The notes below the pieces were generated by a model that had not been told where the DNA came from, ran no database searches, and worked only from the letters and a program-made list of their open reading frames with translations. From positions 1 to 11,036 of the forward strand of contig JBAYFO010000082.1 in NCBI GenBank assembly GCA_041667115.1: a stretch of 11,036 nt of DNA, read 5' to 3'. This DNA is from UBA1563 sp041667115 (lineage in GTDB: Bacteria; Bacteroidota; Ignavibacteria; Ignavibacteriales; Ignavibacteriaceae). The position numbers and the translations under genes were made by a program. Below, piece after piece: positions 1 to 7,309 of the stretch; position 1 is the stretch's first letter, and each line of letters begins with the position of its first letter.

Positions 1-2
1 CG

Positions 3-167
3 CATCAAGGTGTTGAGCATGATGCTATGAATGTTCTGTGTCTCGGCGGAAGAATCATCGGAATTGAAACAGCAAAAGAAATTGTACACGCTTTTGCTAA
101 TGCAACATTTTCAAATGAAGAGCGGCACAAAAGAAGACTCGAAAAAGTTCTTGCGCTGGAAAAATAA
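3..167 (+). CDS. rpiB: Ribose-5-phosphate isomerase B, C-terminal part
   Basis: This is the last 54 codons of a gene that enters from the left edge; the TAA stop is at 165-167. RpiB interconverts ribose 5-phosphate and ribulose 5-phosphate in the cytoplasmic pentose phosphate pathway. The visible part has the family's C-terminal signature: HDAMNVLCLGGRIIG, where E. coli RpiB has HNDANVLCLGARIVG, then a helix, then a basic stretch EERHKRRLEKV matching the family's phosphate-contacting GGRHxRRV segment. The N-terminal half, including the proton-abstracting cysteine or threonine, lies outside the window. The gene is convergent with the next one and ends only 1 bp before that gene's stop. The identity is confident from the motif order; the family can also act on allose 6-phosphate, which cannot be judged from this piece. 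Confidence 0.9.
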   Translation, partial: HQGVEHDAMNVLCLGGRIIGIETAKEIVHAFANATFSNEERHKRRLEKVLALEK

Positions 168-168
168 C

Positions 169-1080
169 TTACCGGAGTAAATTTTTTAACGCTTCTTCAA
201 GTTCTGCAAATTGAAAATGAAATCCTGCATTTGTTAAAAATGCGGGAACAACTCTCTGACTTGCAAGCACAGCCGAAGCACCTTCCCCCATCACCAATTG
301 CAAAACAAATTTGGGGACAGAAAAATTTGATGGCTTGTGCAAAATTTTTCCGAGTGTTTTTGTAAATGTTTTCATCTGCACCGCTTGAGGCGAAACCCCA
401 TTAAATATTCCTTTTACATTTTGATGATCAAGAAGGAAAAGATAGATTGCGACCATATCGGCAATGTGTATCCAGCTAAACCATTGCTTTCCGTTACCGA
501 GCGATCCACCGAGATAAAACCGAAATGGAAGCAGCATCTTTTTTAATGCCCCGTCAATCGGACTAAGTACAATGCCGGTACGGACAATTACTCTGCGGAC
601 ACTTAATAATTCTAACGGGGCTGAAGCTTTTTCCCAATCAGCGCACACGTTCGCAAGAAAATCTTTTCCACCCGGACTTGCCTCGGTTAGTTCGGAATTT
701 TCACCATCACCATAAAATCCAATTGCCGAAGCGGAAATAAAAACTTCGGGTTTATTTTTGCATAATGCAATTGATGAGACAAGATTTTTTGTTGTGCGAA
801 TCCGGCTGTTATAAATTTCATTTTTGTAATCCGCCGTCCAGCGTTTCCCCGCTACGCTAGCACCTGCAAGATGAATAACTGCATCTTTTCCTTCAAAACA
901 AAATGAATAATCTTTCTCGTAATCTTTCCATGCTATTACTTCTTTGGCAAACGGAAGGATTATCTTTGCCGTTTCAACATTCGTAGAAAAGATTGTAAGT
1001 TCGTCACCTCGTTCAAACAATCTTTTACAAAGTTCTTTTCCAATTAAACCTGTCGCGCCGGTAACCACTATTTTTTTCAA
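169..1080 (-). CDS. TIGR01777-family NAD(P)-dependent epimerase/SDR protein
   Basis: A 303-residue extended short-chain dehydrogenase/reductase of the TIGR01777 family (E. coli YfcH, cyanobacterial/plant SulA-like); length is normal for the family. A Rossmann glycine motif GATGLIG sits at residues 8-14. HLAGASVAGKRW at 70-81 and SASAIGFYGD at 116-125 are family hallmarks, with Tyr123 in place of a classical YxxxK tyrosine. The C-terminal DUF1731-type segment, about residues 248-300, contains GEGASAVLASQRVVP and ends in a leucine-rich helix. It presumably binds a dinucleotide in the cytoplasm; the substrate is unknown for most members. The start is a TTG at 1078-1080, directly before KKIVVTG, which leaves no room for a later start; no strong ribosome site is seen. 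It is convergent with rpiB and divergent from the acyltransferase gene. Confidence 0.9.
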   Translation of the reverse strand: MKKIVVTGATGLIGKELCKRLFERGDELTIFSTNVETAKIILPFAKEVIAWKDYEKDYSFCFEGKDAVIHLAGASVAGKRWTADYKNEIYNSRIRTTKNLVSSIALCKNKPEVFISASAIGFYGDGENSELTEASPGGKDFLANVCADWEKASAPLELLSVRRVIVRTGIVLSPIDGALKKMLLPFRFYLGGSLGNGKQWFSWIHIADMVAIYLFLLDHQNVKGIFNGVSPQAVQMKTFTKTLGKILHKPSNFSVPKFVLQLVMGEGASAVLASQRVVPAFLTNAGFHFQFAELEEALKNLLR

Positions 1081-1167
1081 GGAATTTCTTTTGTTTCGTT
1101 ATTGAGATGTAGTATTTTCATGCCTAAAATTACATACAATCCATTTAAAACCACAATTGCTTTAGTT

Positions 1168-2298
1168 ATGGGAAAAAATCAGAGACTCTTGTTCGTTGAT
1201 CTTCACCGCGGATTAGTTTTATTGTTAATGATCGAAGTTCATGTTTTTAACTCGATGCTTTTACCGCAAATAAAAAGTTTGTGGTGGTTTCATCATTTGA
1301 ATTTTATCAACGGATTGGTCGCTCCGTCATTTTTATTCATTTCGGGTTTTGCCTTTATCCTTGCCGGCAAAAAGAAACTTGAAGAATTCAGAAAGTTTAA
1401 ATTCGCGTTTTGGCGGCAGATCGGAAGAATCGGGTTAATCTTTTTGGTTGGCTACAGTTTACATCTCCCTTATTTTTCATTACAAAAAATGCTGCACAAA
1501 GCAACCCCCGTTGAAATAAGCCAATTCATTAATGTAGATATCTTACAATGTATTGCTTTCGGTTTAATGGCGTTATTTCTTTTGCGGCTTCTTATAAAAA
1601 ATGATAAGGTTTACATCTGGTTGATCTTTTTTCTCGGCGCTTTTTCAGCATGGATAGCCCCCTACTTTTGGAATACAAATTCGTCTCATGCGCTACCGAT
1701 GTTTTTTTCTAATTTCCTTACAAGACAAGACGGTTCTTTCTTTCCGCTCTTACCTTGGCTTGGATTTATGTTTCTAGGAGCCGTCACGAGTTCATATTTT
1801 ATTCAGGCGCAAGAAAAAGGAACGATAAAAATATTTTTCAAAAATTTATCATTAGCTGGATTAGTGTTTGTAGTAGCCGGTCATCTTATGTTAACTGAAG
1901 GATTTTTTCTTCAGGTAAAAATGCCGCCGCCTAATTATCTTTTTTTTATTCTTCGGCTTGGTTATGTTTTTCTAATTTTTTCGGCGTGCTGGTTTTATGA
2001 AAACAGAATTGGTTTGAAGGAGAATTATATTTTAGATGTCAGCCGCGAGTCATTGATTGTCTACTGGCTTCATCTGCAAATTATTTTCAGAAAGATTATC
2101 GGGAACCAAAGCTTGCAAGATTATGTGCATCAATCTCTCAATGTTGTGGAAGCCATAACTTTAACTTTCGTCTTCATTATTGTAATGATGTTAGTTGCAA
2201 AGAGCTGGCATGTAGTAAAAGTAAAATTTCCGGAGCGTGCAAGAATGGTAACGGCGATTGTGGTTTGGGGAACTGTAATTATCTTTTTAATTAAATAA
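1168..2298 (+). CDS. Multi-pass membrane acyltransferase-like protein (DUF1624/HGSNAT type)
   Basis: A polytopic inner-membrane protein of about 376-398 residues with roughly ten hydrophobic helices. The N-terminus reads LFVDLHRGLVLLLMIEVHVFN, then a helix-loop with WWFHHLNFINGLVAPSFLFISGFAF. This Asp-x-x-Arg-Gly plus intramembrane His arrangement is typical of the heparan-alpha-glucosaminide N-acetyltransferase-like (DUF1624) group, which moves acyl groups from acyl-CoA across the membrane onto sugars. The last third has a RESLIVYWLHLQIIF helix, also typical. The acceptor is unknown and no glycan gene is nearby. I prefer the ATG at 1168 because MGKNQRLLFVDLHRG places the first helix as in relatives. 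In-frame alternatives are ATG 1120 and TTG 1102; none has a good Shine-Dalgarno. OpgC or acyltransferase-3 relatives are the main alternative assignment. Confidence 0.75.
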   Translation: MGKNQRLLFVDLHRGLVLLLMIEVHVFNSMLLPQIKSLWWFHHLNFINGLVAPSFLFISGFAFILAGKKKLEEFRKFKFAFWRQIGRIGLIFLVGYSLHLPYFSLQKMLHKATPVEISQFINVDILQCIAFGLMALFLLRLLIKNDKVYIWLIFFLGAFSAWIAPYFWNTNSSHALPMFFSNFLTRQDGSFFPLLPWLGFMFLGAVTSSYFIQAQEKGTIKIFFKNLSLAGLVFVVAGHLMLTEGFFLQVKMPPPNYLFFILRLGYVFLIFSACWFYENRIGLKENYILDVSRESLIVYWLHLQIIFRKIIGNQSLQDYVHQSLNVVEAITLTFVFIIVMMLVAKSWHVVKVKFPERARMVTAIVVWGTVIIFLIK

Positions 2299-2335
2299 AA
2301 GCCGGAAGAGAATAGTTAAATCCTCATCCGGCTTT
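2298..2335. terminator. Bidirectional rho-independent terminator
   Basis: A perfect 9-bp inverted repeat, AAAGCCGGA at 2298-2306 and TCCGGCTTT at 2327-2335, is extended inward by GAG/CTC after one A-A mismatch, with an A-rich loop. It starts at the last base of the acyltransferase stop codon and lies 6 bp beyond the thioredoxin stop. Read on the minus strand, the stem runs into TTTTATTTAATT, a good U-tract for thioredoxin; on the plus strand it ends CTTTGC, a weaker one. Position between two convergent genes fits a shared terminator. Confidence 0.85.
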
Positions 2336-2341
2336 GCACAA

Positions 2342-2677
2342 TTAATTAACTGATAAAAATGGTTGAATTTTTTCTTGTAAATATTGTTTTGGAACAGCGC
2401 CGATAACCGAATCAACAACTTTACCACCCTTGAAAATACCAAGCGTGGGAATGCTTCTAATTCCATAACGAATAGCGATTGATTGATTTTCGTCCGTGTT
2501 TACTTTTACAACTTTTAATTTTCCTTGAAGTTCAGTAGCTAATTGTTCAACAACCGGTCCTACCATTCTGCAAGGTCCGCACCAGGGAGCCCAAAAATCT
2601 ACTAATACCGGTAAATCTGATTTTAAAACTTCAGTATCAAAATTACTGTCTGTTCCTTCTACTAATAAAGCGTTCAT
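2342..2677 (-). CDS. trxA: Thioredoxin
   Basis: A 111-residue cytoplasmic thioredoxin, the normal length for TrxA, which reduces protein disulfides such as those of ribonucleotide reductase and peroxiredoxins using electrons from thioredoxin reductase. The active site is FWAPWCGPCRM with the redox pair Cys33/Cys36, and the cis-proline is in SIPTLGIF at Pro77; beta-strands VLVDFWA and LKVVKVN flank it. The frame stays open 42 codons further upstream, but that stretch (lysine runs, no family similarity) is not part of the protein. The ATG at 2675-2677 is preceded by an AAAGGAAAA Shine-Dalgarno about 7 bases away and gives an exactly normal N-terminus. The gene is followed by a strong hairpin terminator. 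It has no reductase gene next to it; the 145-bp upstream gap suggests its own promoter. Confidence 0.95.
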   Translation of the reverse strand: MNALLVEGTDSNFDTEVLKSDLPVLVDFWAPWCGPCRMVGPVVEQLATELQGKLKVVKVNTDENQSIAIRYGIRSIPTLGIFKGGKVVDSVIGAVPKQYLQEKIQPFLSVN

Positions 2678-2683
2678 ATATTT

Positions 2684-2692
2684 TCCTTTTTT
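2684..2692 (-). promoter_or_regulatory. Ribosome binding site that fixes the trxA start
   Basis: On the minus strand the sequence AAAAAGGAAAATATATG places an AAGGA-type Shine-Dalgarno about 7 bases before the ATG at 2677. This supports the short 111-residue thioredoxin over the longer open frame reaching to 2803. Confidence 0.65.
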
Positions 2693-2822
2693 TGTTTTTA
2701 CTTGGTAAGTGTGATGCGTGATTTTTTTTTTGGTTTCAGAAGGTGGGAGAAAATTATTTACTCCAATTTTGTAGAAACAGGAGATACAACTCTCTACTTG
2801 CAACTTATAACAAACCCTCTCC

Positions 2823-3164
2823 CTATTCCGACATATCTTCTATTTCAAATTCTTTACTTTTCGGGGACCAATCAATTCCATCGCATGGCAAATAATGTTT
2901 GGTCGGATGTTCATCATGCTTCATACATAAGACGGCGCTTTTTTCAAAATGTTCGCAGCTTGAGCATAAAGATGATTCGAGGACTTCCTTATTATTTTCT
3001 AAAAAATATCTAAACTGCACAATCGCTGGATGCAGCACTACGCCGTATATCAGGAGAAATGAAATGCTCCACCAAGCTTGATAGTCAAAGTAGCCGCGCA
3101 GAATCCAAATTGTTGGAATTATGATTAAGATCCGAACGAGCGTCCAGAATATAATTTCGCCCAA
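2823..3164 (-). CDS. Small two-helix membrane protein with Cys4 tail, unknown function
   Basis: I do not recognise a named family. The 113-residue product has two hydrophobic helices, roughly residues 4-22 and 32-50, separated by a short loop RGYFDYQAWW, then a soluble tail. The tail contains Cys67-x2-Cys70-x9-Cys80-x13-Cys94, with three His between the third and fourth Cys, and ends in an acidic stretch. Spacing of this kind usually means a small zinc- or iron-binding knuckle, though disulfide formation is possible. With two helices, both termini should lie on the same side, and a cytoplasmic tail would favour metal binding. The start is a TTG at 3162-3164 with AAGGA about 9 bases upstream; no internal ATG would keep the helices. 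It lies upstream of trxA on the same strand, 145 bp away. Regular hydrophobicity and a Shine-Dalgarno make it a likely real gene. Confidence 0.7.
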   Translation of the reverse strand: MGEIIFWTLVRILIIIPTIWILRGYFDYQAWWSISFLLIYGVVLHPAIVQFRYFLENNKEVLESSLCSSCEHFEKSAVLCMKHDEHPTKHYLPCDGIDWSPKSKEFEIEDMSE

Positions 3165-3194
3165 GCGTAATTTTCCTTATTTTTACTGTTGAAA

Positions 3195-3222
3195 TTGTCC
3201 ATTGTACTTTTCATTTTATACT
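3195..3222 (+). promoter_or_regulatory. Possible promoter for the barrel-protein gene
   Basis: TTGTCC at 3195-3200 and TATACT at 3217-3222 are 16 bp apart, about 56 bp before the ATG at 3279. Fit to a sigma-70-like consensus is fair. Bacteroidota-type housekeeping sigma factors often prefer other spacings, so this is tentative. Confidence 0.3.
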
Positions 3223-3278
3223 AGAATAAAACTAAGTAATTTTTACGAAATTAAGTAATCAAAAGGAAAGGAATAGAG

Positions 3279-4004
3279 ATGCCTCAGAAACCAATTCGAT
3301 TAGTTGTTTTCATCTTCAGTTTATTTTTTCTACAAAACATGCTTTATGCACAAACTGCAGGCTTGAACCTCATTTTTGCAGCTCCGCAGAATGAATTCAG
3401 TGAGAATATAAAAAATTATGGGTATGGTGTCGGCATGGAAGGAGTTTTCTTTGTAGGAAAAGGAACGGTTCCTTTTGGAGTTGGTTTAAATATTGGTTTT
3501 ATCAATTACGGAAATGAAGATTATAGAGCGCCGCTTAGTACTACGCTCCCCGGAGTAACAGTTAATCTCAGCAGAACAAACAACATCGCAAATTTTCATC
3601 TCTTCTTTCGACTGACCACAAATGCCGGAGATGTGAGACCCTATTTTGATTGTCTTTTCGGCGGGAGTTATCTTTTCACCGAATCGAAAGTTACAAGTGA
3701 AAAAGACAACTCGGAATTTGCAAGTTCAAAAAATATTAGCGATTATGCATGGAGTTATGGATTCGGCGGGGGGCTCATGATCAAAATTTACGAACCGGGA
3801 CAATCCGATGATTCTCAATTAGCAAAATTATTCCTGGATTTGAAAGCACGCTATTTAAGAGGAACGGAGGCTGAATATCTTACCGAAGGTTCTATCATCG
3901 GTCATCCGGATGGATCGGTTACGCTGCTTACTTCAAAATCTAAAACCGACCTGCTGCAAATACAGGTTGGGGTAACCGCTGAATTTAGCTCTTTAAATTT
4001 TTAG
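3279..4004 (+). CDS. Outer-membrane beta-barrel-like exported protein
   Basis: A 241-residue protein with a clear N-terminal signal peptide: basic PQKPIR, a hydrophobic core to about residue 22, and probable cleavage at YA-Q near residues 24-25. The mature part alternates short amphipathic strands with polar turns (for example YGYGVGMEGVFFVG, FGVGLNIGFINYG, ANFHLFFRLT, YGFGGGLMIKIY, LFLDLKARYLRG) and ends LLQIQVGVTAEFSSLNF with a terminal Phe, as many outer-membrane barrels do. About eight strands can be guessed, resembling the small OmpA-like/PF13505-13568 barrels. No enzymatic motif is visible and a transported substrate cannot be named. The ATG at 3279 follows AGGAAAGGAATAGAG, a good Shine-Dalgarno. 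It precedes the secreted peptidase by 61 bp in the same direction and may share its transcript. Confidence 0.75.
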   Translation: MPQKPIRLVVFIFSLFFLQNMLYAQTAGLNLIFAAPQNEFSENIKNYGYGVGMEGVFFVGKGTVPFGVGLNIGFINYGNEDYRAPLSTTLPGVTVNLSRTNNIANFHLFFRLTTNAGDVRPYFDCLFGGSYLFTESKVTSEKDNSEFASSKNISDYAWSYGFGGGLMIKIYEPGQSDDSQLAKLFLDLKARYLRGTEAEYLTEGSIIGHPDGSVTLLTSKSKTDLLQIQVGVTAEFSSLNF

Positions 4005-4015
4005 AAAAGATTTTT

Positions 4016-4069
4016 ATGAGAAGTTTTATTAACAACGGTTCAAAAAATAGTGTTTCGAGGATTTTATGA
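4016..4069 (+). other. Possible 17-codon upstream ORF overlapping the peptidase start
   Basis: An ATG at 4016 opens a 17-residue frame whose TGA (4067-4069) overlaps the next ATG (4066-4068) as ATGA. The arrangement could couple translation to the peptidase gene. The peptide (MRSFINNGS...) has no recognisable features and lacks a strong ribosome site, so chance is as likely. Confidence 0.2.
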
Positions 4070-6030
4070 AAACGTTTCTGCTTTTATCTTTTATTGTACT
4101 GAATAGTCTGCTGTTCGCTCAGGATGCAAAGAGCGGGTTGATCCAAAGCGAAAAAAAAGCTTTCGAAAGAAAGCTGAACTTCTCAAAAACTAATTATCCG
4201 AGCGATCCAAATTTTGATGTTCAATATTATAAACTTAACCTCTACGTTACCCATACTCCTAGATTTATTAAAGGGGACGTTATCATTAACGCTAAAAGTC
4301 TCCTGTCAAATCTTACCTCGGTTCAACTTGATTTACAGGATTCGCTTACTGTTGATTCCGTAACGCTTTCCGGAAAGTCCAGTGCATTTCAACATTCAAA
4401 CAATATCATTACACTGCCGCTTGATAAAACTTATTCTTTGAATGAATCTTTTTCACTGCAAGTCTATTATCACGGAACTCCCGGTTCAAGCGGCTTTGGC
4501 AGTTATGAAACCGGTTATCATAATGGCGCTCAAACAATTTATACGTTAAGCGAACCTTATGGTGCAAGCGATTGGTGGCCTTGTAAAGATACTCCCGCCG
4601 ATAAAGCCGACTCCGCCGACATTTGGATCCAGTGCGATTCCTCCTTAAAAGCAATTTCAAACGGAAGGTTAATAGACAAAAAAAATAACAACGACGGTAC
4701 GTTTACCTGGATGTGGCATGAGCAGTATCCGATTGCCCAATATTTAATCTCAATGGCAATTTCCAATTTTACTGAGTACCAGCAGTATTTCAAATACTCT
4801 AAATCTGATTCAATGTCAGTCATTCATTATATCTATCCCGAACATCTTGCTAGTAATCAGGTTAATTTGGGACATACTCCAAACATGCTTCAGGTCTTTT
4901 CTGAAAAATTCGGTTTGTACCCTTACATAAATGAAAAATACGGACACGCAGAATTTGGTTGGGGCGGTGGAATGGAACATCAAACTATTACTTCGCTCGG
5001 TGGCGGAAATTTTACCGACGGGTTAATTTCTCATGAGCTCGCGCATCAGTGGTTCGGTGATAAGGTTACCTGCAAAGATTGGCAGAACATTTGGCTAAAC
5101 GAAGGCTTTGCAACCTACTGTGAATCGGTTTACATCGAAGCAACACAAGGAAAATCTGCTTATAATGCTTCTATCACCAACAGTATGTATTATGCGAAAA
5201 AGGCAGTGGGGACAATCTATGTTCAAAACATCAGCAGCGTGGATGAAATATTTGATGGCAACCGCTCTTACGAAAAAGGAGGAACAGTACTTCACATGTT
5301 GCGCGGAATTGTCGGAGATGAAAAATTCTTTACCATTCTTAGAAATTATTTAAATGATCCGAGATATGCATACAACGTTGCAACTACCGAGGATTTTCAA
5401 GGAGTCGCAGAAAGTGTTTACGGCTCTTCGCTCGATTATTTTTTTAAGGAATGGATCTACGGCGAAAACTTCCCAACATATACCGTAAAATGGAACTCTG
5501 TTCCTACCGGCAGCGGAACATCTAATCTTCATCTTTCAATCACTCAATTGAAAAACAGTACTCCCTCATTTTTTACAATGCCGGTACAGATCAATGTGCA
5601 GACTACGCTTGGAGATACACTTATCACTTTTTTCAATGACCAAATGTCCCAATCATTTTACTACGAAGTAAAAGGAAATGTTACAGCTATACAATTCGAT
5701 CCGGCTAATTTAATTCTTAAAAATGCTTCCGTCGCGGTTGGTATTGAAGATGAAAAAGTCGAGCTAGATAAATTTGAGCTTTATCAAAATTATCCAAATC
5801 CATTTAATCCGGAAACAGTCATCCGTTACCAGGTACCTACCAAAGGTTTCGTTTCCTTAAAAGTATTTGACGTGCTTGGAAAAGAAGTAGCAATTTTAGT
5901 GAACGAAGAAAACACAGCAGGAACTCATCAAGTGGTATTCAATGGATCGAACTTGTCCAGCGGCATCTATTTTTACACTTTAAATGCCGGTAACTTTAGC
6001 AGCGGGAAAAAACTCCTTCTGTTGAAATAA
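4066..6030 (+). CDS. Secreted M1-family metalloaminopeptidase with type IX sorting domain
   Basis: A 654-residue zinc peptidase of the gluzincin M1 (aminopeptidase N) family, expected to cleave N-terminal residues from peptides outside the cell. A signal peptide covers about residues 1-19 (SLLFAQ). An N-terminal beta-domain (about 45-240) precedes the catalytic domain. The exopeptidase motif is GGGMEH at 300-305, where the classic form is GAMEN. Zinc ligands are His323 and His327 in HELAH and Glu346 in NEGFA, with the exact 18-residue M1 spacing; Glu324 is the general base and Tyr402 in SYEKGG is the transition-state tyrosine. The large C-terminal helical domain of aminopeptidase N is absent. 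Instead, a linker leads to YQNYPNPFNP (573-582) and a beta-sandwich ending KKLLLLK, a type IX secretion/surface-anchoring domain. GAGG 6 bases before the ATG supports the start. Confidence 0.93.
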   Translation: MKTFLLLSFIVLNSLLFAQDAKSGLIQSEKKAFERKLNFSKTNYPSDPNFDVQYYKLNLYVTHTPRFIKGDVIINAKSLLSNLTSVQLDLQDSLTVDSVTLSGKSSAFQHSNNIITLPLDKTYSLNESFSLQVYYHGTPGSSGFGSYETGYHNGAQTIYTLSEPYGASDWWPCKDTPADKADSADIWIQCDSSLKAISNGRLIDKKNNNDGTFTWMWHEQYPIAQYLISMAISNFTEYQQYFKYSKSDSMSVIHYIYPEHLASNQVNLGHTPNMLQVFSEKFGLYPYINEKYGHAEFGWGGGMEHQTITSLGGGNFTDGLISHELAHQWFGDKVTCKDWQNIWLNEGFATYCESVYIEATQGKSAYNASITNSMYYAKKAVGTIYVQNISSVDEIFDGNRSYEKGGTVLHMLRGIVGDEKFFTILRNYLNDPRYAYNVATTEDFQGVAESVYGSSLDYFFKEWIYGENFPTYTVKWNSVPTGSGTSNLHLSITQLKNSTPSFFTMPVQINVQTTLGDTLITFFNDQMSQSFYYEVKGNVTAIQFDPANLILKNASVAVGIEDEKVELDKFELYQNYPNPFNPETVIRYQVPTKGFVSLKVFDVLGKEVAILVNEENTAGTHQVVFNGSNLSSGIYFYTLNAGNFSSGKKLLLLK

Positions 6031-6161
6031 ATATGTGAGCACACTGATTTCTCTTTTTTTCTCGTGATATAATAATTGCTATCAGAAAAACGGTGGTAGT
6101 GCATCTATCATTTTATTTTTGTTTGTACACGGTTTAAATCATTGGGAAGTGATTCTTTAAA

Positions 6162-6174
6162 ATGCAATGTGCAT
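6162..6174 (-). terminator. Weak candidate terminator after the MauE-thioredoxin gene
   Basis: ATGCA at 6162-6166 and TGCAT at 6170-6174 form a 5-bp stem with a 3-base loop; on the minus strand it runs into TTTTAAAG, 25 bp past the gene's stop. It is short and not GC-rich, so termination here is a guess. The rest of the 168-bp convergent gap 6031-6198 holds nothing I can identify. Confidence 0.2.
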
Positions 6175-6198
6175 CGCCGGGGTATGTTTTTTATCAGA

Positions 6199-7263
6199 TC
6201 ATTTAGAAGTGGACTCAAATACCTTTCTAAAACTTTCCGGATCGAATTTGTTTTTCCCTGTCCCCTCGTAATATTTCATAACATTCCCGTTCCATAAATA
6301 GAAGACACCCGGGGTATTTCCGTCATCGCCCAACAATTGCCAGAATTTCTGTATATCAATTACTTGATAAGGAAATTTACCTTGGACTTCTTTAAAAAAG
6401 TCGGGAATCAAATTGGTTTCCTCATCCATAAATAGGATATAAACCTCATAAAAATTTTCTTTTTTAGAGAATGCATAAATTTCTTTAGCTGCTGCTCTGC
6501 AGTGATCGCATCCGGCAGCAAAGAGACAAATAATTTTCTTCCCTTCGTCAAGATTTACATGAGTACTTCCAAAAGTTGTATACCCGGCAAATATTGAATG
6601 AACTATGGGAGGAGTGAAGGTAATCTGCTTCGTTTGATTTACGCTTCTAATTATTTTAACATTTTTAGCCGTCTTTATATGAATAGACTGGGGTGATTTT
6701 TTATTCTGAATTGAATCCGAAAAAACAACAGTGCTTACAGAACTAACTTTTTGTGAGCAAGAAGTAAAAGGGAAGAAAACAAACATGAACAAAGTAGAGG
6801 AAATGATAATTAAGATCGGATAGATAAATTTATTTTCTCCTTTTTCATCTCCAGGTACATTTCTGTATAGATAAAAAAGTAATCCTATCATAATCACATT
6901 TTTAATGAATGCCGCTAACGGCGACATATCGATCAATTGTCCGAAGCAGCCGCAATTGCCCGTAAGCGCACCGTTGAGATACATTTGAAAAACCAGATGG
7001 AAACTAAAAACAAGTAAAAGCCCGATGGCAGTCGGGATAACAATTTTTTTGAGATAATGTCTTTGAAGAATGGTGAAACCGATCGCTATTTCCAAAGCGA
7101 TAAGGAATCGCGAAAAATAATGGGCGCTGCACCACGTAGCAATACCAAGATCGACTAATTGCTTTTCGAAAGCCCAGACGGGAAACATTTTGGCAATACC
7201 CGAAATAAGAAATAATAAGAAGACCAAAACTCTTATTGTCCGGGGCAAATATTTTTTTATCAT
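6199..7263 (-). CDS. MauE/DoxX-like membrane protein fused to a periplasmic thioredoxin-like domain
   Basis: A 354-residue inner-membrane protein. Residues 1-135 form four hydrophobic helices with the MauE/DoxX_7 pattern, including Ser-Gly-Ile-Ala-Lys after helix 1, Trp44-Cys45, and the hallmark NCGCFG at 103-108 (Cys104, Cys106). MauE proteins resemble the VKOR/DsbB four-helix fold and are thought to assist disulfide formation or maturation of exported proteins. A fifth helix at about 147-166 (ending near Cys169) leads to a linker and then a thioredoxin-like domain, about 225-350, with active-site Cys252-x-x-Cys255 (AAGCDHCRAA) and a likely cis-Pro318 in NTPGVF. This suggests a self-contained thiol-disulfide relay facing the periplasm; the direction, oxidising or reducing, is not decidable. 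Start ATG at 7261-7263 has no clear Shine-Dalgarno. It lies 83 bp downstream of the DUF192 gene on the same strand. Confidence 0.8.
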   Translation of the reverse strand: MIKKYLPRTIRVLVFLLFLISGIAKMFPVWAFEKQLVDLGIATWCSAHYFSRFLIALEIAIGFTILQRHYLKKIVIPTAIGLLLVFSFHLVFQMYLNGALTGNCGCFGQLIDMSPLAAFIKNVIMIGLLFYLYRNVPGDEKGENKFIYPILIIISSTLFMFVFFPFTSCSQKVSSVSTVVFSDSIQNKKSPQSIHIKTAKNVKIIRSVNQTKQITFTPPIVHSIFAGYTTFGSTHVNLDEGKKIICLFAAGCDHCRAAAKEIYAFSKKENFYEVYILFMDEETNLIPDFFKEVQGKFPYQVIDIQKFWQLLGDDGNTPGVFYLWNGNVMKYYEGTGKNKFDPESFRKVFESTSK

Positions 7264-7293
7264 TTCTATTTTAATTTCATTATTGAGGCTGCT

Positions 7294-7309
7294 AATATTT
7301 TAAAATATT
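7294..7309. repeat. 16-bp perfect AT-only palindrome
   Basis: AATATTTTAAAATATT reads the same on both strands and lies 30 bp before the start of the MauE-thioredoxin gene, where a promoter or operator would be expected. In AT-rich intergenic DNA such palindromes also arise by chance. Confidence 0.4.

Noticed and set aside
2678..2803. 42-residue N-terminal extension of thioredoxin
   Set aside because: It contains an odd lysine-rich run and no signal peptide, while a good Shine-Dalgarno and a standard thioredoxin N-terminus support the ATG at 2677.
2702..3081. Plus-strand open frames opposite the trxA leader and the Cys4 membrane protein
   Set aside because: The minus-strand reading has clear helices, ordered Cys and a ribosome site; the plus-strand products show no coherent features.
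4409..5532. Several open frames on both strands inside the M1 peptidase gene
   Set aside because: They have no family signatures, ribosome sites or hydrophobic design and lie wholly within a gene with intact catalytic motifs; they are shadows of its codon pattern.
6162..6205. 14-codon plus-strand ORF in the peptidase/MauE gap
   Set aside because: Too short, no ribosome site, and overlaps the end of the opposing gene.
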